From the NCBI GenBank assembly GCA_028285305.1, contig JANQPV010000020.1, positions 62,001 through 126,000 of the forward strand: a stretch of 64,000 bases of DNA, given 5' to 3'. How positions within the stretch are numbered: position 1 is the first letter of the stretch; each line of letters opens with the position of its first letter. This DNA is from Alphaproteobacteria bacterium. GTDB lineage: Bacteria; Pseudomonadota; Alphaproteobacteria; SMXP01. The notes beneath the pieces are model-generated. The model ran no database searches. It saw only the letters and a program-made list of their open reading frames with translations, and was not told the origin of the DNA. Position numbers and translations under genes: made by a program. Positions 33,507-41,861 of this stretch are shown here, piece by piece.

Positions 33507-34874
33507 ATGAGCACCGCCGATCCAGAAAGTTCAGCCAATCCGCGTCTCCAGCGAGATCCACCCGGATGGTTGCGAGTGTTGACGTCGAAAATCGGCAGCC
33601 GACACATCGATCCCTCTGTACGGCAAAAGCGGCGCACCAAGTTCGAGGCCAATCGGCACCGGAAGGGCGAGCCTCACAGGGTCGAGTATTTTCACCAACT
33701 GGATGATCCCTACTCCCATCTGGCCGCGCAGACGCTAAAGCCGCTCATAGAGCGGTATGATATTGAGCTGGTTCCTCACTTGATCCGTGCTACCGGAGGC
33801 ATCAGTCAGCCGGAGATGGAAAAGCTCGCCGTATGGGCCCGGCGCGATGCAGAACTTATCGCGCCCCACTATGGTCTGTCGTTTTCCGGCAATGTGCCAA
33901 CCGTACCAGAAGCGAACCATGCGGCGACAGCTGCGCGAGCCTTGGCGGAATTGGATGCAGAAGGGTTCGTACACGCTGCACCTGAACTCACTGACGCCCT
34001 TTGGCGCGGAGACTGCGATGCACTTAAGGCGTCCAACCGAAATTTGGCATCACAAGAAGACGCAGATCGCGTTTTGACTGAAGGCTCAGAGCGTTTGCAC
34101 AAGCTGGGGCATTATTCCGGCGCCATGTTCTATTATGGCGGCGAATGGTATTGGGGGGCGGACCGGCTTCTGCACTTGGAAAAGCGCTTGCGGGACTTGG
34201 GCGCTTGCAAGGCTTCCGATGAGCCATTCATTGTGCCGCGGCCGGATATCGATGTGAGCGGTGTTGATGCGAGCGCCCTAGAGCTCCACTTTTATCCATC
34301 TCTAAACTCTCCGTATACAGCCGTCATCTACGATAAAACTGTCGAACTCGCCAAGGCTTGCAACATTCGGTTCTATCACAAACCCGTTTTACCGATGATC
34401 ATGCGCGGTGTTCCTGCACCTATGAATAAGATGCAGTACATCGTCTTCGACGCGCACCGGGAAGCTGAACTCTTAGGCGTGCCGTTCGGGCCTATGTGTA
34501 CACCTATTGGAGAACCCACGCGCCGACTCTACTCTCTCTTTGCCTGGGCCCGAGAACAAGGGAAGGAAGAAGCTCTTCTCAGTTCCGGCCTTAGGCACGC
34601 CTTTGCCATGGGCGTTGGGCTGCATACGGATAAGGGTATGCGGCAAGTTGTGGAGGCGGCCGGTCTTGATTGGTCTCGAGATTCTTCTCTCATTGGGAAT
34701 GACGGCTGGAAAACCGTTACCCGTCAATACCAAGATGAAATGATTGATGGGCTGGGGCTCTGGGGAGTTCCCAGCTTCCGGCTGTCGGGGCCCGAGGGGG
34801 AGCCGGACCTGGCCGTTTGGGGACAAGACCGACTATGGCTGGTCGCGGCCGAGATCAAGCGGCGCGCGCACTAG
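33507..34874 (+). CDS. tandem DsbA-like (HCCA isomerase/kappa-GST) protein
   Basis: 455-residue protein with two consecutive thioredoxin-fold DsbA-type domains. The first runs from about 57 (EYFHQLDDPYSHLAAQTLKP) to 235, the second from about 257 (LELHFYPSLNSPYTAVIYDK) to 450, each opening with the F-x5-(S/D)PY signature of 2-hydroxychromene-2-carboxylate isomerase and kappa GSTs. No CxxC is seen, so disulfide exchange is unlikely; glutathione-dependent isomerisation of a ring-cleavage product is the known chemistry of the group. The second ends with GLWGVPSFRLSG, the usual cis-Pro block. Start ATG follows GAGGAG. A basic tail precedes domain 1. Monocistronic. Confidence 0.8.
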   Translation: MSTADPESSANPRLQRDPPGWLRVLTSKIGSRHIDPSVRQKRRTKFEANRHRKGEPHRVEYFHQLDDPYSHLAAQTLKPLIERYDIELVPHLIRATGGISQPEMEKLAVWARRDAELIAPHYGLSFSGNVPTVPEANHAATAARALAELDAEGFVHAAPELTDALWRGDCDALKASNRNLASQEDADRVLTEGSERLHKLGHYSGAMFYYGGEWYWGADRLLHLEKRLRDLGACKASDEPFIVPRPDIDVSGVDASALELHFYPSLNSPYTAVIYDKTVELAKACNIRFYHKPVLPMIMRGVPAPMNKMQYIVFDAHREAELLGVPFGPMCTPIGEPTRRLYSLFAWAREQGKEEALLSSGLRHAFAMGVGLHTDKGMRQVVEAAGLDWSRDSSLIGNDGWKTVTRQYQDEMIDGLGLWGVPSFRLSGPEGEPDLAVWGQDRLWLVAAEIKRRAH

Positions 34875-34939
34875 GCTCGCACAGTGCGGCGAACCGGTTG
34901 GCTGATTATCCCCAACACGGTGTCCCCGCCTGACCGAAC

Positions 34940-35494
34940 CTATGCTTTCGCGCTTTGCCAGAACTTCAGCATTCGCCCGGTGGAACCGTCGCGCGCAATA
35001 ATGAGATGGTAGAGCGCGGCTAGGATATGGATTCCGATCAGTATAATAATGGCTTCAGTAATGTACTCATGTATCGTACGTACGGTGAGGAACACCTCTT
35101 CGTTTCCAACACCATCCCCGAAGGCAAACAAGCCGAATGGGTTCACTATCGAATTCGCGTTCATCGCGCTCAACATGCCCGTCGCAATCATGCTACCAAT
35201 GAGTAGATAGAGCCCCACGTGGGCCGCATGGGCGGCAAATTTTTGCCACCCCGGCATCGTGTCGGGCAAAGGCGGCGCGCCATATCTTAAGCGCAGCAAT
35301 ATTCTTAGCACGAATAGTACTGTGACTATGATGCCGATCTGAGCATGGTCGATGCGGGATTCAAAGCGGTCAGCATCTTCCATAATGCCTCCGAATTTCT
35401 GTGCGACATTCAAATCCAGCATGATCAGAATCGCCATCAGCCAGTGGACAACTTTTTGCGCGATCTGATAATCCACTCGTGTGTTCGCTGCCAT
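34940..35494 (-). CDS. cytochrome b561 family protein
   Basis: 184-residue di-haem b561-type membrane protein with four helices (about 14-30, 50-68, 86-110, 142-166). Candidate haem ligands His17 (VVHWLM), His50 (IDHAQIG), His92 and His156 match the usual pairs. It begins YQIAQKVVHWLMA, the family start. Such proteins pass electrons from quinol to a periplasmic partner. It is the last gene of the operon SDR, AhpD-like protein, cytochrome b561 (36 bases after the AhpD gene). GGGAGG precedes the start. Confidence 0.9.
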   Translation of the reverse strand: MAANTRVDYQIAQKVVHWLMAILIMLDLNVAQKFGGIMEDADRFESRIDHAQIGIIVTVLFVLRILLRLRYGAPPLPDTMPGWQKFAAHAAHVGLYLLIGSMIATGMLSAMNANSIVNPFGLFAFGDGVGNEEVFLTVRTIHEYITEAIIILIGIHILAALYHLIIARDGSTGRMLKFWQSAKA

Positions 35495-35530
35495 GTGCGC
35501 CTCCCTTAAACTGTCCGTTTCTCTTGTTTT

Positions 35531-36082
35531 CTAGAGTTTGGGCGCCTCGGCGCGCTGCTCGTGCTCTAAACCTTCGTGTTTTCCGATACTCCAACCTATC
35601 CCCGACAAATGCGTCTGCGCCCAATCGCGCGCCTCCTGATCCGTGACGGTGGCGAGCGTGTCATTGTAGCGGTTCATAAATCCTCCAAGTGCGCACACAG
35701 AAATAAGTGTACGGACTTCTTCATCGCTGAAATGCTCGCGTAGAGCGGAATGGTGTTCCGGCATGACGGCGTTTGGCGTGGCACCCGCGGCTAAGCCGAG
35801 TGCAAGCGCGGCTCGTTCCTTCGGGTCAAAGAGCTCGGATCGTTCGAAATTCCATAGAGCCCGGATCTTCTCAACAGGTACACCGATTTTGTCGAGACCA
35901 TAGGCTCCGTGCGCCTGACAATGGCGACAGCCCGACGCGAGACTGGAAATTGTGAACGTCATCATATTGATCTCAATCCCCGGCGGCGCCGTGAATATCA
36001 TGATCTGTAGCTCTTTCAGCTTGCCGTACATTTCAGGCCAGGCGCCCAAGTCCCAGTTTTGACGATCCATGTATTCGGTCAT
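35531..36082 (-). CDS. carboxymuconolactone decarboxylase/AhpD-like protein
   Basis: 183-residue alpha-helical protein of the AhpD/peroxidase-related family. The redox block SGCRHCQAHGAYG gives Cys52, Cys55 and His58, the CxxCxxxH pattern of alkyl-hydroperoxidase AhpD, so unlike the fused CMD domain at 14715 it should be redox active. The frame is open to 36118, but ATG 36082 follows GAGAAG with a good distance. It lies 38 bases after the SDR and before the cytochrome b561, suggesting a redox or peroxide-relief role linked to the membrane. Ends in TAG. Confidence 0.88.
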   Translation of the reverse strand: MTEYMDRQNWDLGAWPEMYGKLKELQIMIFTAPPGIEINMMTFTISSLASGCRHCQAHGAYGLDKIGVPVEKIRALWNFERSELFDPKERAALALGLAAGATPNAVMPEHHSALREHFSDEEVRTLISVCALGGFMNRYNDTLATVTDQEARDWAQTHLSGIGWSIGKHEGLEHEQRAEAPKL

Positions 36083-36120
36083 TTTTACTTCTCTAAGAGT
36101 TGTGAAATCCGGCGTCACTC

Positions 36121-36948
36121 TTAAGTATCGTTTCCGGCTTCGTAGCGCTCCGCAATCTGCGCGCCGAGCTTTGCCCCCATCTCAAACAGTTGGTCCGGGT
36201 TCGAGTGGCGCAATTTGGCCAGATCCAGTTCCTGGCCTTGCGCATAGATCAGCTCAGGAACGTTTTGCTTCACTGCCTCTAGAATAGCGCGAGCGCAATC
36301 GGCCGGGTCGTCCCCACCGTCGATGTTTGCGTCGGACTTGCCGCGGCTTGTCCCATCTTTGGTCAGCGCATTGCGCGAGACATTGGTGGCGACGGAGCCC
36401 GGGAGAATATTCGTCACTTGGATGTTATGGCGCACCGACACTTCGGTCCGAAGCGCATCCATGTAGCCAATCAGTCCGTGTTTGGCCGCCGAGTAAGCGG
36501 TGCGAAGCGGCGCCCCCAGACGTCCGGCTACGGAGCTGATTGCGATAATGTGGGCACCGCCAGCCTCGACCATTTTCGGCAACTGCAGTTGGGTAAGCCA
36601 AATGGGGGCGATGAGATCGATGTTGATCAGATCAGTATAGACTTGGGGATCGGTGTGGATGGCCAAGCTGCGCTGGCTGACGCCTGCATTGTTAACGAAA
36701 ATGTCCACCTTGTCCTTCCACGACCAAGCCTCGTCCACTTTTGCGGCCAATTGACCGTAATCCGTAACCTCAAAAGGCAAAACCAAAGACTCTGTAGCAA
36801 GACTATTTGCTACGTCCTGTAATGCTTCAACCCGGCGACCGGATAAGATGATCCGGGCCCCCGCTTTCGAAAACGCGTCGGCGAGCGCCTCTCCAATTCC
36901 GGACGATGCGCCGGTTATCCACACAATCTTGTCCTGAAAATCTCCCAT
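36121..36948 (-). CDS. SDR family oxidoreductase
   Basis: 275-residue short-chain dehydrogenase. TGASSGIG at 12-19 binds the cofactor, NNAG at 86-89, Ser139 and YSAAK (152-156) form the active site, and SGRR after strand 2 favours NADP(H). It looks like the DHRS7/retinol-type branch (ISSVAGRLGAPLRTAYSAAK). First gene of the operon controlled by the divergent TetR, whose operator lies 106 bases upstream. Reduction of a ketone or a lipid aldehyde is plausible. Confidence 0.92.
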   Translation of the reverse strand: MGDFQDKIVWITGASSGIGEALADAFSKAGARIILSGRRVEALQDVANSLATESLVLPFEVTDYGQLAAKVDEAWSWKDKVDIFVNNAGVSQRSLAIHTDPQVYTDLINIDLIAPIWLTQLQLPKMVEAGGAHIIAISSVAGRLGAPLRTAYSAAKHGLIGYMDALRTEVSVRHNIQVTNILPGSVATNVSRNALTKDGTSRGKSDANIDGGDDPADCARAILEAVKQNVPELIYAQGQELDLAKLRHSNPDQLFEMGAKLGAQIAERYEAGNDT

Positions 36949-37053
36949 CGCGCGCTCCTGTTCTCCGGCGGCCTTACTTCCAGATCAGCTCGCCTTCGTC
37001 CCCTGGCGAAAACCACCGGCTTCCTAATATGTCGCTTGACTTACTTAATTATC

Positions 37054-37079
37054 TTATTTACGTCAAGTGACGTGAATAA
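37054..37079. promoter_or_regulatory. TetR operator, 26-base near-perfect palindrome
   Basis: TTATT-t-ACGTCA (37054-37065), AG, TGACGT-g-AATAA (37068-37079): twelve-base arms with one mismatch. Outer strings TTATTTAC and GTGAATAA match the outer TTATTCAC and GTGAATAA of the operator at 16606, with a spacer of ten instead of seven bases. It covers the TetR start codon GTG 37072 and the probable -35 TTGACT lies at 37036. Confidence 0.78.
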
Positions 37080-37728
37080 TAATTCTCCAGGCAAGGTCTC
37101 ATCAACGACCCGTAAACGAGCTCCTCAACAGCGCGCGGAAGAAACACGAAGGGCACTCCTCCAAACAGCGGTCGAGATGTTTACCACGCTCGGCTTTGAC
37201 GGCGTTTCGATCCGGGCGCTCGAAGTCGCAGCCGATGTTCAACGCGGTGCGGTTTCCTATCACTTCGAAGACAAGGCGACACTTTGGAAAGCGGCAGTCG
37301 AGCACATCCTGCAAAACTATTCCAAGCATCTGGGACCGCTTGAAGCCGTCCTCTCCGATCTCGACGAAGAGTCCCGCTTGCGCGTGGTGATCACCGCGTT
37401 CGTTCGCTTTAGCGCTGAGACGCCCGAGCTCAACCGGCTTATCATTCAAGAGGGACGGCACGATACATGGCGGTTGCATTATCTGATCAACACTTTCATC
37501 CGCGACAGGTTTGGCTGGCTGCAAGACAGTTTGGAACTGCTTAACGATCCTCATGCCTATTATATGGCGATTGGGGCCGCGACCTTGGTGTTCGATGTGG
37601 AGCATGAGTGCCGCGAGCTCTTTGGTGTTGAACCAAAGTCAGATGAATTCATAAAAGAGCATGCAGAACGGGTTGCCGACTTTGTCATCTACATGCGGAA
37701 GAAAGAGCTGGAAGTCTCTACCGACTAA
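37072..37728 (+). CDS. TetR family transcriptional regulator
   Basis: 218-residue TetR repressor, paralogue of the one at 16639. HTH: VSIRALEVAADVQRGAVSYHFEDKATLW at about residues 44-70 (shown here by its ends VSIRALEV and DKATLW), C-terminal domain with ELNRLIIQEGRH like the other's ELFRFMMEEGK. The open frame begins at a TTG (37036) that is really the -35 element; GTG 37072 inside the operator is the best start, which would make the mRNA nearly leaderless. Divergent from the SDR/AhpD/b561 operon, which it probably represses together with itself. Confidence 0.88.
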   Translation: MNNNSPGKVSSTTRKRAPQQRAEETRRALLQTAVEMFTTLGFDGVSIRALEVAADVQRGAVSYHFEDKATLWKAAVEHILQNYSKHLGPLEAVLSDLDEESRLRVVITAFVRFSAETPELNRLIIQEGRHDTWRLHYLINTFIRDRFGWLQDSLELLNDPHAYYMAIGAATLVFDVEHECRELFGVEPKSDEFIKEHAERVADFVIYMRKKELEVSTD

Positions 37729-37891
37729 ACCGCCATGCGCCTTACGATGCAGGCGGAGCAATTAGAAGACGAATCCGTATCGAACTTGACGGCAGCGACT
37801 GATTCCAGCACGCTACGCTGCGATGCATTCGGCTGGTGTACTGTGGTTGTTTACTGAATCATCTCACTATTTGGACCGAGGAGGAAAAGTT

Positions 37892-39175
37892 ATGCCGTTT
37901 CTTGCAAGCCGCGCCCTTGGCGCAAGCCTTCTTGCCACAGTCTTCACGGCATGTACGCCCATCGCTCCGATTGAAGCTCAAACACCCCCGGAATCTGCGG
38001 AAGCAATCCATAGGCAGAGCATTGTTATTGATGCGCATGCGGATATCGTTCTTCCAGAAACCCCGATCTCTTACTTAGGTAACGACGGCCTGTCCCAAGT
38101 GGCGCCTCAGAAACTAAAAGAAGGTGGCGTGACAGCCGTTGTAATGGCGGTCGCCGTGGGGCCTGGCGAACGGACGGAAAAGGCCAAAGCCGAGGCCGGT
38201 GCCCTCGCCCACGCAAAGTTGCTTGCTGTGCGCGGACTGGCTGAAGACCCAAAGAACAACCTTTCAATCGCAACGACTTCTCAGGACGTCTTTTCCGCCA
38301 AACGCGACGGTACGACGGCTGTTGTGCTCGGGTTTCAAAACGCACGCGCTTTGCAAGGTGAACTTGACGCAATAGATACTTTTTATGCTGAGGGTGTTCG
38401 TGTTTTTGGTCTCACCCATCTCGGCCACAACGACTTTGCCGATTCTTCCCGCCCGCTTTACGATGGGGTGTCGAAAACCTATGAGCCGGAAGAAGAGCAT
38501 GGCGGCCTGTCGACCCTTGGTGTCGCCGCCATCGAACGGCTCAATCAACTGGGCGCTATCATTGACGTTTCGCAGATGTCGAAGAGTGCCACACTGCAAA
38601 CACTCAGGCTTTCCAAAGCTCCCGTCATTGCAAGTCACTCCAATGTCAAAGCACTGTCCAATGTTACGCGGAACTTATCGGATGCGGAGATCGATCTGAT
38701 CGGCAAGAAGGGAGGTGTGATCCATGTTTCGCCCTTCGGCGGTTATCTTGTCGACCTTTCCCACAAAACTCTTCGCGCTTCCGTTCGGAACGTTAGATTG
38801 AAAGCTGGTCTCCCGGAGAAATATTCGTATCCTTACGAACTTTATTGGGAAATCGAAGATCCAAAACGCCAACGTTTGTTTGTTGCCGAGATGCGTCAAA
38901 CCATCGGTAAAGGGACGGTGGACGATATGCTCGATCATCTCGATTACATCGTCAAACGGATAGGCATTGATCATGTTGGTATTGGCTCCGACTTTAATCA
39001 CGGCGGCGGCGTGGAGAGTTTCGACGATGCCAGCGAAGCCCCGAACGTCACTGCGGCCCTTGTTTAGCGCGGTTATTCGGCGCAGGATATCAATAAGATC
39101 TGGGGTGGGAACTTTTTGCGCGTAATGGGCGAGGTGGAGAAAGTTCGAGAGACACCACAGCGTTCGGATAGGTGA
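37892..39175 (+). pseudogene. membrane dipeptidase (M19) lipoprotein interrupted by an in-frame TAG
   Basis: Zinc dipeptidase of family M19, exported as a lipoprotein (hydrophobic start, FTAC lipobox at about residue 21). AGGAGG precedes ATG 37892. IDAHADIVL near residue 50 gives the metal-binding H-x-D, ASHSNVK and VIHVSP supply His, DHVGIGSDFNHGG the Asp. The usual Glu bridging site reads FQNAR, as in one M19 subgroup. TAG at 39065-39067 stops the frame, yet 35 codons of clear family sequence (RGYSAQDINKIWGGNFLRV and more) continue in the same frame to TGA 39175. So a single base change has removed the C-terminal helix. The protein may be inactive, shortened, or completed by suppression. 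Confidence 0.85.
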
Positions 39176-39196
39176 AGCGTTTTGTCTACCGGTGAA

Positions 39197-39223
39197 CGGA
39201 ACATCTCGAACTGGAATGTTCCG
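39197..39223. terminator. hairpin between convergent genes
   Basis: CGGAACAT (39197-39204) pairs with ATGTTCCG (39216-39223) over eight bases around an 11-base loop, between the ends of the dipeptidase and acyl-CoA dehydrogenase genes. No T run on either side, so it is only a possible two-way terminator. Confidence 0.35.
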
Positions 39224-39261
39224 GACAACACGCTGCTCACTGCTTGTCTTAAGAAGACTCT

Positions 39262-41061
39262 CTAAGCTGACAATACCGAAGGATCGAGTTTACTCAGTTT
39301 TCCCGCACCAGCAGTTACGGCCTGTGTCAAGGAGACAGCTTCGGTCAAGTAAGTGGCCGCATAGAAATCAGCGATTGCGATCTTGGCTTCCAAGAACGCT
39401 TTATCGCTCGCAGATTCGCGGAGCATCTCTGCCGCGGCAAGGGCGCCCCGGGTCAAGTAATGCCCTCCCGCAACATTGCCGAACTGTTTCATATAGCTGG
39501 CTGCGGCCGCATAGACACTTGGCTGATCCTCTTTGGCTGCGTTCAGGAGCCATTTCGTCGAAGTCTCCAGCGCTTCCACCGCATCTCGTAAACGCGTCGC
39601 GATGTTCCGTATAGCCTTATTCTCTGCAGTAGAAGCTTGAGTCGCCGTCTCTTTTACTTCCGTCACGAACGATCCGACTGCTGCGCCGCCATCGCCCTAT
39701 AGCTTGCGTGTGACCAAATCGATCGCTTGGATGCCATTGGTTCCCTCATAGATCGCCGTAATGCGCGCATCACGCATGTGTTGCGCCGCACCTGTCTCTT
39801 CGATGAACCCCATCCCTCCGTGTACTTGCACGCCAAGTGATGTCACGTCGTTAGCTTTGTCGGAAGACCACGCTTTTGCGACGGGTGTTAATATGCCGTC
39901 TCGGGCGGCCGCGCTGTTTCGAACCTGTTCGTCCGGCGCGTGGCGGGCCAAATCATGCTGGACCGCCGCGGCATAACAAATCGCTCTTGAGGCCTCGGTC
40001 AGCGCCTTCATGGAATAGAGCATCCTGCGCACGTCCAAATGCTCATAGATCGGAACTTGGGAGCCCGATTTTACACCGATGGGCCGACCTTGTACCCGCT
40101 CTTGGGCATAGGCAAGGGCGCGCTGAAAACTCCGCTCAGCCACACCTACACCTTGAAGACCGACATCTACGCGAACGGCATTCATCATGACGAACATGTT
40201 CTGCAGACCCTTGTTCTCTTCGCCCAGCAGCGTGCCGTAACACTCGCTGTTCTCGCCGTAGGACATGACGCATGTGGGACTGCCGTGAATGCCGAGCTTT
40301 TCTTCCAGCCCGACACATTTAACATCGTTCGTAACACCCAATGAGCCATCGTCATTCACTTGAATCTTCGGTACAATGAACATTGATATGCCGCGTGTAC
40401 CTTCGGGCGCATCGGGTAATCGTGCCAACACAAGATGCACGATGTTATCGGTCAAGTCATGATCACCGTAGGTGATGAATATCTTCTGTCCCGTGATCTT
40501 ATAGCGACCATCTCCAATGGGCTCGGCCTTGGTCTTCAGATTCGAGAGATCCGACCCCGATTGGGGTTCGGTTAAGTTCATTGTGCCGAGCCATTCACCA
40601 GACACCATTTTGGAGAGGAACAACCGGCGCTGTTCATCGGTCGCTGCGCCGTCAATTGCTTTGATCGCGCCAACGCTCAAGATAGGGCAAAACGAAAACG
40701 ACATGCACGCGGCGCTGACCATGTCGGCAAAAGCAGAATAGAGAACCGTGGGTAGTCCTTGCCCTCCGATGCCTTCTGGAAGGGATAGAGAGAGCCATCC
40801 TCCTTCTGTATACTGCTTATAAGCTTCTTGAAAGCCCGGTGTGGTCCGTACAGTGCCGTTTTCGAGGACCGCGCCCTTTTGGTCGCTCACTTGATTGAGC
40901 GGCGCGAACACATCCTCACATAGCTTTCCGGCTTCGTTCAGAATGGCCGCTACCAGGTCATCGGACACGTCTTTGAAGGCATCGGCTTGTGTGAGCATGT
41001 CCCATCTGGCCATGTGCTGTAGCGTAAACTGCATGTCCTTGACGGGTGCTGTGAATGTCAT
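39262..41061 (-). pseudogene. long acyl-CoA dehydrogenase (DmdC-like) interrupted by an in-frame TAG
   Basis: Long-type acyl-CoA dehydrogenase of 599 codons, the usual length of the group that includes 3-methylmercaptopropionyl-CoA dehydrogenase. FAD/substrate blocks TEPQSGSDLSNLKTKA and KIFITYGDHDL are intact and the catalytic Glu lies in IYEGTNGIQ. Right after RKL the frame meets TAG (39697-39699), then continues in the same frame with GDGGAAVGSFVTEVKETA and about 130 further residues of the expected helical C-terminal domain, ending in TAG 39262. TCG to TAG would be enough. The first part (454 residues) could still fold. It follows the methyltransferase gene by 42 bases in the acyl-CoA dehydrogenase cluster. 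Confidence 0.87.
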
Positions 41062-41103
41062 CAGGCGCCTTTCCGGTTAGGTCGTGTTGTCAGCTGATAT
41101 AGG

Positions 41104-41841
41104 TTAGGACTTCGGTTTTTCGTAGACCGAAATGTGCATCCGGCTTTCCGCAGAGTAGTGTGAACGCTTCCAATCGCCCCATCGGTCTTTCAGAGTGAGG
41201 CCGGCCAAATTGGCCATGAGATCTATTTCTTGCGGCCAGGCGTAACGCATCGGGAGAGGCGTAAGGCGAAGCCCTTGGTCCGTCAACCGGATCTTCTGAT
41301 ATTCGATCACTTGGTGGATCGGATCGTGGATGGCAGCTTCCAGATGGACTGAGCGCGCGTCCAGCTCGACCGTCCGAAAGCCTTTATTGTCTTGAAACTG
41401 ACTTAAGTCAGGCACGAAAGCCTCAATCATAAACTGCCCGCCGGGGCTCAATCGGCCTGCTGTGTTTTTGAAGCAGCGCACCTGATCTTCCTGGGATGTG
41501 AGATTGAAGAGCGTATTGAAAATCAAAAAAATGAAGTCGAAAGGGCCCTCGACGGGGACGTCCGCCATATCGCCAATGACGACAGGAATGGCATCGCCGC
41601 CCGGTTTTTTGCGAAGCTCGGCCACCATATTAGGGCTGGCATCGACGCCTTCAATGGCAACGCCGCGCTTCGCTAGTGGAAGGGCAATCCGGCCAGTGCC
41701 GATTGCAAGCTCCAAAGTGCGGCCGCTGGCCGCCAACTCGTGGATCAGATCTACCGCCTCCCCCGTCGTGCCCGGATCGTGCAGCTCGTCATAGTCAGCC
41801 GCGTTCAATTCACCGAACGTTGCGGGGCCATATCCTTTCAT
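41104..41841 (-). CDS. class I SAM-dependent methyltransferase
   Basis: 245-residue cytoplasmic methyltransferase. Motif I is LELAIGTGRIALPLAKRG at about 39-56, the acidic end of strand 2 is VEGVDASPNM, motif II IPVVIGDMADVP and motif IV PFDFIFLIFNTLFNL, followed by RLSPGGQFMIEAFVP. This is the small-molecule type that starts with YDELHDPGTT. It lies 20 bases after one acyl-CoA dehydrogenase and 42 before the interrupted one, so it belongs to that operon, an unusual partner for beta-oxidation. Substrate unknown. Confidence 0.88.
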   Translation of the reverse strand: MKGYGPATFGELNAADYDELHDPGTTGEAVDLIHELAASGRTLELAIGTGRIALPLAKRGVAIEGVDASPNMVAELRKKPGGDAIPVVIGDMADVPVEGPFDFIFLIFNTLFNLTSQEDQVRCFKNTAGRLSPGGQFMIEAFVPDLSQFQDNKGFRTVELDARSVHLEAAIHDPIHQVIEYQKIRLTDQGLRLTPLPMRYAWPQEIDLMANLAGLTLKDRWGDWKRSHYSAESRMHISVYEKPKS

Positions 41842-41861
41842 GCCTGCCCAGTTCCGCTTCT

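Noticed and set aside
37036-37071. TTG at 37036 as start of the second TetR, adding twelve residues.
   Set aside because: TTGACT there is a good -35 element and the added residues are hydrophobic and unlike TetR starts.
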